Source: Flavobacteriaceae bacterium (GTDB lineage Bacteria > Bacteroidota > Bacteroidia > Flavobacteriales > Flavobacteriaceae). Taken from it: 12,057 bases of DNA. The position numbers were made by a program, and so were the translations under genes. Location of the stretch: contig JAQWFV010000110.1 in NCBI GenBank assembly GCA_029238555.1, forward strand, positions 1 through 12,057, given 5' to 3'. Position 1 is the stretch's first letter; the number at the start of each line of letters is the position of its first letter. The notes beneath the pieces were generated by a model. It saw only the letters and a program-made list of their open reading frames with translations, was not told the DNA's origin and did no database searches. This document shows positions 5,772 to 12,057 of this stretch, one piece after another.

Positions 5772-8093
5772 TTAAGACATTACTTCTAATTTCGCAAAAC
5801 GAAGGATCAGTTTTTTAAGACCACCAATCTCAAAGTCAATAGTAGCCTTCTTATCTGCTCCTACTCCTTCCAAAGAGATTACCTTTCCACCACCAAACCT
5901 ACTGTGTTTTACTAGGGAGCCAGCCACTAATTCAATGTCATCTTCTCCATTTCCAATAGGACTAGATAAATCTGGCTTAATTTTTCTAAGCTTTCTCAAT
6001 TGGTTCTCTTTAGGTCTAAAGGAGCTCGGTGGTGTGGAAGAAACTGGTTTGGTTTGTCGCAGTTTACTTTTGTCTACATCGCCAAAAATATCTGCATCTA
6101 TCATAGGTTTATATCGGTAAGAATCAATTGGTACTTGCATGTCTAAGAAACTGTCGTCTATTTCCTCTATAAATCTAGAAGGTTCAGCGTCTACGAGTTT
6201 ACCCCATCTGTATCTTGTTTGGGCATAAGTCAAATAGGCCTTTTTTTCTGCTCTAGTGAGGGCTACATAAAAAAGCCTTCGCTCCTCCTCTAGTTCTGAC
6301 CTAGTGTTCATACTCATCGCAGAAGGAAAAAGATCTTCTTCCATTCCCACTACATACACTACAGGGAACTCAAGACCCTTAGCCATATGAATGGTCATTA
6401 GCGCTACCCTATCTTCATCTCCAACCTCTTTATCTAAGTCTGTTGCAAGAGATACATCTTCAAGAAATTCAGCAATATTTCCTGTAGCATCGGCCAGCTC
6501 TTGCTGGCCATCGACAAAGTCCTTAATACCGTTGAGGAGTTCCTCTATATTTTCCATTTTAGCAATTCCTTCAGGAGTCCCGTCTTTTTTGAATTCCAAA
6601 AGTAGGCCAGACTTTTTAGCCACATGCTCAGAGAGCGTAAATGCGTCTGCCGTCTCGTTGAGCACCTGATAACTTTTGATCATGGTGACAAAATCTTCTA
6701 ATTTGCGCTTAGTACCACTGTTTATCTGAAGTGGAATGGTGTCTAAATGTTCCATCACTTCAAAAATAGACCTGCCGTAATGGTTTGCTGCAACCACCAA
6801 TTTATCCAAAGTACTCTGACCAATTCCCCTAGCTGGAAAATTTATAATACGCTTTAGAGCCTCCTCATCTTTAGGGTTAATCACCAACCTTAAATAGGCT
6901 AATACATCTTTAATCTCTTTTCTTTGATAAAAAGAAAGCCCTCCAAAAATTCTATAGCCAATATCTCTTTTCCTCAGGGCGTCTTCTATGGCCCTAGATT
7001 GTGAATTGGTTCTGTAAAGTACCGCAAAGGAACTGTTTGGAAGTTGTTCTTGCATTTTAGTTTCTAAAATACTTCCGGCAACAAACCTTCCCTCTTCTGC
7101 ATCTGTTGGTGATCTGTGAACAGTGATTAATTCCCCTGGATCGTTAGAGGTCCATACTACCTTGTCTAATTGATTGGTATTGTTGGAAATAATGCTATTG
7201 GCTGCTTTTACAATATTGTCTGTAGACCTATAATTCTGCTCTAATCTGTATTGAGCTACCTGATCGTAATCTTTCTGGAAATTTAATATGTTGTCTATAT
7301 TGGCGCCTCTAAAAGAGTAAATACTTTGGGCGTCATCTCCTACAACACAAATGTTCTGGTACCTATCTGAAAGGGCTTTTACGATTAAATACTGCGAGTG
7401 GTTGGTATCTTGGTACTCATCTACTAAGATGTATTTAAACCTGTTTTGGTACTTCATAAGCACCTCAGGAAATCTGGTTAGAAGTTCATTGGTACGCAAG
7501 AGTAAATCATCAAAATCCATGGCACCGGCCTTAAAACAACGGTCTACATATTCCTTGTAAATAGCGCCGGTTTGAGGTCTTTTAGCCATAGCGTCTGCCT
7601 CGAGAAGGTCTGGATTGTTGTGATAGGCTTTAACGGTTATTAAACTGTTTTTATAAGAAGATATTCTATTCTGAATTTGCTTGTATTTATAGATATCCTT
7701 GTCCAGTCCCATTTCTTTAATAATGGAAGCAATAAGTCTTTGAGAATCTTGCGTATCGTATATAGTGAAATTGCTAGGGTAACCCAGTTTATCGCCGTCA
7801 AACCGCAATAATTTGGCAAACACAGAGTGAAAAGTTCCCATCCATAGATTCTTAGCCTCTGCACCACCTACTATTGTAGAGATCCTATGCTTCATCTCTC
7901 TAGCCGCCTTATTGGTAAAAGTTAAGGCGAGAATATTAAAAGAATCTACCCCAAGAGACATGAGATGCGCAATTCTTATGGTGAGTACCCTAGTCTTTCC
8001 AGAACCCGCGCCTGCTATGACCATTAAGGGGCCATCTTTATGAAGTACTGGGGCTTTCTGAGCCTCATTTAAGCTTTCTATGTAGTTTTTCAA
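5772..8093 (-). CDS. uvrD: UvrD/PcrA-type ATP-dependent 3'-5' DNA helicase
   Basis: A 773-residue superfamily 1A helicase acting in nucleotide excision repair, mismatch repair and removal of RecA or RNA polymerase from DNA. All motifs are present: Q-motif region LNEAQ (residues 8-12), Walker A AGAGSGKT (27-34), Ia LTFTNKAAREM (57-67), II LVDEYQDTN (223-231), III VGDDAQSIYSFRGA (251-264), IV LEQNYRS (284-290), V TIHMAKGLEFP (567-577) and VI EEERRLFYVALTRAEK (602-617). The last ~55 residues (VAGSLVKHSRFGGGKVISLEG... to the end) resemble the Tudor-like domain that binds RNA polymerase in PcrA, after a basic disordered linker (about 675-715). The start is a TTG at 8091-8093: the frame above it has no ATG or GTG before an in-frame TAG, and the next Met is residue 24, inside the core. 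It heads an operon with the yciO-like gene. Confidence 0.95.
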   Translation of the reverse strand: MKNYIESLNEAQKAPVLHKDGPLMVIAGAGSGKTRVLTIRIAHLMSLGVDSFNILALTFTNKAAREMKHRISTIVGGAEAKNLWMGTFHSVFAKLLRFDGDKLGYPSNFTIYDTQDSQRLIASIIKEMGLDKDIYKYKQIQNRISSYKNSLITVKAYHNNPDLLEADAMAKRPQTGAIYKEYVDRCFKAGAMDFDDLLLRTNELLTRFPEVLMKYQNRFKYILVDEYQDTNHSQYLIVKALSDRYQNICVVGDDAQSIYSFRGANIDNILNFQKDYDQVAQYRLEQNYRSTDNIVKAANSIISNNTNQLDKVVWTSNDPGELITVHRSPTDAEEGRFVAGSILETKMQEQLPNSSFAVLYRTNSQSRAIEDALRKRDIGYRIFGGLSFYQRKEIKDVLAYLRLVINPKDEEALKRIINFPARGIGQSTLDKLVVAANHYGRSIFEVMEHLDTIPLQINSGTKRKLEDFVTMIKSYQVLNETADAFTLSEHVAKKSGLLLEFKKDGTPEGIAKMENIEELLNGIKDFVDGQQELADATGNIAEFLEDVSLATDLDKEVGDEDRVALMTIHMAKGLEFPVVYVVGMEEDLFPSAMSMNTRSELEEERRLFYVALTRAEKKAYLTYAQTRYRWGKLVDAEPSRFIEEIDDSFLDMQVPIDSYRYKPMIDADIFGDVDKSKLRQTKPVSSTPPSSFRPKENQLRKLRKIKPDLSSPIGNGEDDIELVAGSLVKHSRFGGGKVISLEGVGADKKATIDFEIGGLKKLILRFAKLEVMS

Positions 8094-8111
8094 TATGCGA
8101 TCTTTAGGGTA

Positions 8112-8141
8112 TAAATTTAACTATTAATATGCGTTTCTTAA
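8112..8141 (-). promoter_or_regulatory. Candidate promoter of the uvrD operon
   Basis: Read on the - strand, TAAATTTA (8119-8112) matches seven of eight bases of TAnnTTTG, and TTA (8141-8139) lies 19 bp upstream as a one-mismatch -33 element. The start site would fall about 12-18 nt before the TTG initiation codon. The box is itself palindromic and AT-rich, so a chance match is possible. Confidence 0.4.
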
Positions 8142-8242
8142 GCGAGAACAACCAATAATTATAAACAAAAAAGAGCCCTAGAAACAATGGTTTTAATAAT
8201 ATGAGTATATTTAAACAGATAACCAATCATTTTAATAAACTT

Positions 8243-9517
8243 ATGAAAAAAACAGTAGTAGCCATTTTTTTAGGACTGGGAACTTTTGCCCAAGCACAAC
8301 TCCAATTACCTGTCTCCGACTATGAAAAAATAGAAGCTCAGGTCATTGAGTGGCGCCATGACATACATCAGAATCCCGAACTCTCTAACCAAGAATTTAA
8401 AACCGCTGCTAAAATTGCAGCCCATCTCAAAAGTTTAGGCATTGAAGTAACCACCGGGGTGGCAAAAACAGGGGTTGTGGGTATTTTAAAAGGGGATCTT
8501 CCCGGAAAAGTTGTGGCACTAAGAGCAGACATAGACGCATTGCCTGTTACGGAGCGCAATGATCTGCCTTTTAAATCTACCGTAAAAGGTACTTTTATGG
8601 GGGAAAAAGTTGGCGTAATGCACGCCTGCGGTCACGATACCCATACGGCCATTCTTATGGGGGTAGCTTCTGTTTTAAGCAAACACAAAGACAAGATAAA
8701 AGGTACTGTGAAATTTGTATTTCAACCTGCTGAAGAAGGTCCACCACCAGGAGAAGAAGGGGGCGCGTCGCTCATGGTTAAAGAGGGCGTCTTAGAAAAC
8801 CCTTCGGTCGATGCAATTTTTGGCTTACACATTAATTCTGTGCTCCCTGTAGGTATGATCGGATATAAGCCCCTAGGCGCAATGGCTGCCTCTGATCGTT
8901 TTGTAATTAAAGTGCAAGGAAAACAAACCCATGGTTCTCAGCCTTGGGGGGGTGTGGATCCTATTTTAATCAGTGCAAAAATTATTGACGGTCTACAAAC
9001 CATCATTTCTAGAGAATCTGATCTAACCAACGAAGCTGCTGTGATTACAGTAGGTAAAATAACAGCTGGTGTTCGTTTTAACATCATTCCTGAAACTGCT
9101 GAAATGGTAGGGACTATCAGAACGCTTGATTATAAAATGAGGGATCATATTGGCAAGCGAATGAAAGAAATGGTTTCTGCTATAGCTACTGCATACGGTG
9201 GAACAGCTACCGTAGAAATTGTCAACGGTGCGGCTATTACCTATAACGACGCTAACTTGGTAGGACAAATGTTACCCACACTACAAAAAACTGCAGGTAA
9301 AGACCAGGTAATGCTTATGAAAGCCATTACAGGGGCAGAAGATTTTTCTTTTTTCCAAGAAAAAGTACCAGGATTCTATTTCTTTTTAGGAGGCAATACA
9401 CCAGGTAATCAGGAAGCTTTTCCTCACCACACTCCAGACTTCAAAATTGATGATGCTGGAATGTTATTGGGTGTAAAAACACTTTCTGAAATGGCCTTAG
9501 ACTATTTGTCTCAGTAG
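8243..9517 (+). CDS. Secreted M20-family amidohydrolase (N-acyl-amino-acid / hippurate hydrolase-like)
   Basis: A 424-residue metallohydrolase of the M20D type that cleaves amide bonds of N-acyl amino acids or similar small peptide-like substrates; the exact substrate is unknown. The start at 8243 is preferred over an in-frame ATG at 8201, because it opens a clean signal peptide (MKKTVVAIFLGLGTFAQA, cleavage expected after Ala18), placing the enzyme in the periplasm. Metal-site motifs are LRADIDALPV, HACGHDTH (127-134; C129, H131), QPAEEG (161-166; E164/E165, one a metal ligand and the other catalytic), GLHIN (H196) and HHTPDF (H395/H396). The lid domain that inserts mid-chain contains QTHGSQPWGGVDPI. 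An acidic, proline-rich insertion follows the PAEEG motif. It runs divergently from uvrD and ends at a strong terminator shared with the convergent patatin gene. A weak TATATTTA (8206-8213) could be its -7 box and would place the start site after 8201, in line with the chosen start. Confidence 0.92.
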   Translation: MKKTVVAIFLGLGTFAQAQLQLPVSDYEKIEAQVIEWRHDIHQNPELSNQEFKTAAKIAAHLKSLGIEVTTGVAKTGVVGILKGDLPGKVVALRADIDALPVTERNDLPFKSTVKGTFMGEKVGVMHACGHDTHTAILMGVASVLSKHKDKIKGTVKFVFQPAEEGPPPGEEGGASLMVKEGVLENPSVDAIFGLHINSVLPVGMIGYKPLGAMAASDRFVIKVQGKQTHGSQPWGGVDPILISAKIIDGLQTIISRESDLTNEAAVITVGKITAGVRFNIIPETAEMVGTIRTLDYKMRDHIGKRMKEMVSAIATAYGGTATVEIVNGAAITYNDANLVGQMLPTLQKTAGKDQVMLMKAITGAEDFSFFQEKVPGFYFFLGGNTPGNQEAFPHHTPDFKIDDAGMLLGVKTLSEMALDYLSQ

Positions 9518-9551
9518 GGCTTAATCGCTTTATATTCCTAACTAAATATTA

Positions 9552-9579
9552 AAAAAGCCTCGTTTTTACGAGGCTTTTT
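9552..9579 (+). terminator. Bidirectional rho-independent terminator between amidohydrolase and patatin genes
   Basis: A perfect 12-bp stem AAAAAGCCTCGT (9552-9563) / ACGAGGCTTTTT (9568-9579) closes on a TTTT loop. The T tract serves the + transcript, and the A tract gives five Ts for the opposite transcript. It lies 34 bp after the amidohydrolase stop and 7 bp past the patatin stop, so it can end both convergent genes. Confidence 0.92.
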
Positions 9580-9586
9580 GTTTGGG

Positions 9587-10510
9587 CTAATACATTTCTT
9601 TTTTTTGAGGTAAAGGAGAAGAATTGGATTTGAATTTCTCCTGAGCATAAGCCAAACCTTGCTCCCACCACTCTGCCATTCGCTTTTTATTAAATACCAA
9701 AGAATTCTCTGTTAATTTCGTTGGTGTATAATACAAATTCAATTGAACCCCATTGTGCTTTGCGGCTAATATACCCTCTGAGATGTCATGATACTCAATT
9801 TGATCCAATACAAATCCAAAAATACTGATCATTAAAGAGAATGGGTTTTTTCCTAATACTTTATTGTGGTCCATGTTTTCTGATTCTAAAATAATCACAT
9901 CGACCTCCTTCGCTCCCCTTCTAATCGCTTCTCTTATGGGTACTACAGATCCTAAACCACCATCTCCGTATTCATAACCATCTTTAGTCACTAAAGACAT
10001 GAAAGGGATGTAATTACAAGACATCCAGATCCAATCTACAAAGGTTTCGTAGTCGTAATCATGTATAGATTTATACTCTACTCTATTTTTAGAGAGATTA
10101 GAAACACTCACAACAACTTCCTTGTCTCCTTTTAATAACATTTCGAAAGAGGCCCTACTAAAATTTTTAGCGATAGTTTTTCTCAAATTATTACTCTCTC
10201 CAAAAGTTCTTTTCCTTCTTAAGAATTGAAATAAGGTCGTGATATAATTAATGGTCACATACTCCCTGTCTCCCTTTTTTTTAACTACAAAAGGATTTAC
10301 ATCAAAAATACTTCTCTGATTGACATTGGTATAAGCGTGGTGTAATTTCTCTAAATTATTTAAAGCCAATTGCGGAATGAGCAAACTCCCTGTGGAAGTC
10401 CCCACAAAAATGCCGTATTCTCTTCCCTGATTTCTCATGAGATATTGGGCCACACCTCCTGCAAATGCCCCCTTACTGCCTCCTCCGGAAATCACTAATG
10501 CTTTTTTCAT
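9587..10510 (-). CDS. Patatin-like phospholipase
   Basis: A 307-residue Ser-Asp dyad lipid acyl hydrolase. The three patatin marks are intact: glycine-rich oxyanion loop SGGGSKGAFAGG (residues 8-19), nucleophile elbow GTSTG (37-41, Ser39) and catalytic DGG (183-185, Asp183) within YGDGGLGSVVPI. There is no signal peptide or membrane segment, and no added domain, so it is expected to act in the cytosol or on the inner face of the membrane on phospholipid or lysophospholipid. The region after residue 210 has a hydrophobic patch (LMISIFGFVLDQI) that may contact membrane. The ATG at 10508-10510 gives MKKALVISGGG, the normal family N-terminus. It is divergent from recG (105-bp gap) and convergent with the amidohydrolase. 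Its physiological substrate cannot be told from sequence. Confidence 0.9.
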   Translation of the reverse strand: MKKALVISGGGSKGAFAGGVAQYLMRNQGREYGIFVGTSTGSLLIPQLALNNLEKLHHAYTNVNQRSIFDVNPFVVKKKGDREYVTINYITTLFQFLRRKRTFGESNNLRKTIAKNFSRASFEMLLKGDKEVVVSVSNLSKNRVEYKSIHDYDYETFVDWIWMSCNYIPFMSLVTKDGYEYGDGGLGSVVPIREAIRRGAKEVDVIILESENMDHNKVLGKNPFSLMISIFGFVLDQIEYHDISEGILAAKHNGVQLNLYYTPTKLTENSLVFNKKRMAEWWEQGLAYAQEKFKSNSSPLPQKKEMY

Positions 10511-10531
10511 AAGCTCATCTTAACTGATCTA

Positions 10532-10539
10532 TAAATGTA
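10532..10539 (-). promoter_or_regulatory. Candidate -7 element of the patatin gene
   Basis: On the - strand this reads TACATTTA, seven of eight bases of TAnnTTTG, about 21 bp ahead of the start codon. At the expected -33 distance (19 bp) only TTT is found, so the match rests mainly on the -7 box. The wider 11-mer TACATTTATAG (10539-10529) recurs in the recG promoter in the opposite direction. Confidence 0.4.
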
Positions 10540-10580
10540 GTAAAATATGGTGCTTTATAAAGGATTCAAATAAATTTCTA

Positions 10581-10611
10581 TTGGAAAAATCACACTTAAA
10601 AGTTACATTTA
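10581..10611 (+). promoter_or_regulatory. Bacteroidota-type promoter of recG
   Basis: TTG (10581-10583) is followed after 20 bp by TACATTTA (10604-10611), seven of eight bases of TAnnTTTG; the spacing fits the Bacteroidota consensus. The predicted transcription start is at or within a few bases of the ATG at 10616, so the message may be leaderless or nearly so. Confidence 0.55.
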
Positions 10612-10615
10612 TAGC

Positions 10616-12057
10616 ATGAATTCAGCCCTGCTCCAAACTCCTATTGCCTACCTTAAAACGATAGGTCCTACAAGAGCAAAACTTTTAAAGGAGCAATTGG
10701 GCATACATACGTATCAAGACCTGTTACATTTTTTTCCCAATAGGTATGTAGACAGAACACAATTCCACCATATCAACCAATTAGAAACCTCTCAAGCAGA
10801 GGTTCAAATTGTTGGGGTAATTACCCAAATAGAGACCATAGCTCAAAAGAAAGGGAGTAGATTGGTCGCTAAGTTTTCAGACAGCACAGGGACTATGGAA
10901 TTGGTTTGGTTTAAAGGCGCAAAATGGATTAAAGAAAGTATTAAACCCAATACACCCTATGTTATATTTGGTAAAATCTCGGTATTTCAAGGGAAGTTTA
11001 GCATGGCCCATCCAGATATGGAGTTGTTGGAAAATTACCAGGCCACTAACAGGATAGGATTACAGGCCATTTATCCCAGTACAGAAAGACTTTCTAATGC
11101 TAATATGGGTAATAGGTTTATGCTAAGAGCAATGGAACAGCTTTTTAACGAGTGTGGCAGTGCTTTTGAGGAAACGCTTTCTGATAGCATTTTAGACCAT
11201 TTAAAATTATTACAACGCTCCACCGCATTGTTTCACATACACTTTCCTAAAGATGCAAAAATGCTCAGCAGAGCTGCGGCTAGATTAAAATTTGAAGAGT
11301 TATTTTTTATCCAACTACAGCTTATTCGAAAGAATCTTATCCGGAAAAAGAAAATTAAAGGCCTGCCTTTTAATGAGGTAGGGGCGTATTTTAATGACTT
11401 TTACAACAATTACTTACCTTTTCAACTCACCAATGCTCAAAAAAGGGTCATTAAGGAAATTAGAACAGACGTTGGGAGCAATGCACAGATGAATAGATTG
11501 CTTCAAGGAGATGTTGGATCTGGCAAAACAATCGTAGCTGTAATGAGTATTTTATTCGCTTTGGACAATGGCTATCAAGCCTGCTTAATGGCGCCCACAG
11601 AAATACTTGCCAACCAGCACTTCAAAGGGGTTTCCGAACTTTTAGAACCCTTAGGAATTCAAGTGGCACTACTGACGGGAAGCGTTAAAAAAAGTGCTAG
11701 AAAACCTTTGCTAGAAAGTCTACAAGAAGGGGAATTAAAAGTATTAATAGGCACCCATGCCTTACTGGAAGACACGGTGGTTTACAAAAACCTTGGTCTT
11801 GCCATTATAGATGAACAACACAGATTTGGTGTGGCTCAAAGGGCAAAATTATGGCATAAAAATACCATACCTCCACATGTATTGGTCATGACGGCCACTC
11901 CTATACCCAGGACTTTAGCCATGAGTATTTACGGAGATTTAGATATTTCAATTATAGACGAGCTTCCGCCGGGGAGAAAAGAAATTAAAACTGTTTGGCG
12001 ATCAGATGCTCACAGACTTGGGGTATTTAAGTTTATTAGAGAAGAGATTGAAAAAGG
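10616..12057 (+). CDS. recG: ATP-dependent DNA helicase RecG, N-terminal ~480 residues, truncated by the window end
   Basis: RecG is a double-strand DNA translocase that regresses stalled forks and processes branched DNA during repair. The visible 480 codons begin with MNSALLQTPIAYLKTIGPTR, typical of Bacteroidota RecG, followed by LLHFFPNRYVDRT and the wedge (OB-fold) domain (about 55-150; VQIVGVITQIE..., LVAKFSDSTGTMELVWF). SF2 helicase motifs follow: Walker A GDVGSGKT (298-305), Ia MAPTEILANQH, Ib LIGTHALL, II DEQH (399-402) and III TATPIPRTLAMSIYGDLD. After ELPPGRKEIKTVW the second RecA-like lobe begins and the frame runs open off the right edge, so about 200-220 residues are missing. The first visible ATG fits the family N-terminus and has a good promoter just upstream. 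It is divergent from the patatin gene. Confidence 0.94.
   Translation, partial: MNSALLQTPIAYLKTIGPTRAKLLKEQLGIHTYQDLLHFFPNRYVDRTQFHHINQLETSQAEVQIVGVITQIETIAQKKGSRLVAKFSDSTGTMELVWFKGAKWIKESIKPNTPYVIFGKISVFQGKFSMAHPDMELLENYQATNRIGLQAIYPSTERLSNANMGNRFMLRAMEQLFNECGSAFEETLSDSILDHLKLLQRSTALFHIHFPKDAKMLSRAAARLKFEELFFIQLQLIRKNLIRKKKIKGLPFNEVGAYFNDFYNNYLPFQLTNAQKRVIKEIRTDVGSNAQMNRLLQGDVGSGKTIVAVMSILFALDNGYQACLMAPTEILANQHFKGVSELLEPLGIQVALLTGSVKKSARKPLLESLQEGELKVLIGTHALLEDTVVYKNLGLAIIDEQHRFGVAQRAKLWHKNTIPPHVLVMTATPIPRTLAMSIYGDLDISIIDELPPGRKEIKTVWRSDAHRLGVFKFIREEIEK

Noticed and set aside
5935..7867. Several open frames of 60-90 codons opposite or out of frame within uvrD
   Set aside because: Their products are low-complexity or Ser-rich shadows of a strongly conserved helicase and show no domain or start context.
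8201..8242. Upstream ATG as the amidohydrolase start, adding 14 residues
   Set aside because: The extension MSIFKQITNHFNKL would bury a clean signal peptide that begins at the second Met.
8368..9268. Antisense frames within the amidohydrolase gene
   Set aside because: They are antisense to conserved metal-site motifs and show no recognisable protein features.
1..12057. Mobile element, CRISPR array, prophage or defence island
   Set aside because: No direct-repeat array, transposase, integrase, terminal repeats or tRNA was seen, and all genes read as housekeeping or envelope functions of even base composition.

Overview
The window looks like a core chromosomal segment of an AT-rich member of the Bacteroidota, most likely Flavobacteriia or a close relative. 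The evidence is the fused alpha/beta E1 2-oxoacid dehydrogenase, the holA / HsdR_N-like gene pair, promoters resembling the Bacteroidota form (TTG ... TAnnTTTG), AT-rich leaders without Shine-Dalgarno sequences, and a Pal-like OmpA lipoprotein. No mobile element, integrase, CRISPR array, tRNA or rRNA was found. The taxonomic placement is inferred from these features, not from a database match.

Layout: (1) 2-1462 (+) is the C-terminal part of a fused alpha-ketoacid dehydrogenase E1, cut by the window start. (2) 1606-2604 (-) is holA, the DNA polymerase III delta subunit. Only 26 bp separate its start from a divergent two-gene unit on the + strand: a stand-alone HsdR_N-type PD-(D/E)XK protein (2631-3077) and a GT2 glycosyltransferase (3099-4106). 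(3) 4174-5007 (+) is a Pal-like OmpA lipoprotein with its own promoter and a strong bidirectional terminator. (4) 5146-8093 (-) is an operon of a UvrD/PcrA helicase followed 5 bp later by a YrdC/YciO-family protein. (5) 8243-9517 (+) is a secreted M20 amidohydrolase, followed by a second bidirectional terminator. (6) 9587-10510 (-) is a patatin-like phospholipase. (7) 10616 to the right edge (+) is recG, truncated by the window end.

Three genes serve DNA replication or repair (holA, uvrD, recG), and the nuclease-fold protein next to holA may join them. The others serve acyl-CoA metabolism (E1), envelope integrity and glycan or lipid chemistry (OmpA, GT2, patatin) and peptide or amide scavenging (M20). 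This reads as housekeeping sequence rather than an accessory island. The least understood item is the intact, orphan PD-(D/E)XK protein sharing a 26-bp divergent spacer with holA. Second are the YciO-like features of the protein that would routinely be called a threonylcarbamoyl-AMP synthase.
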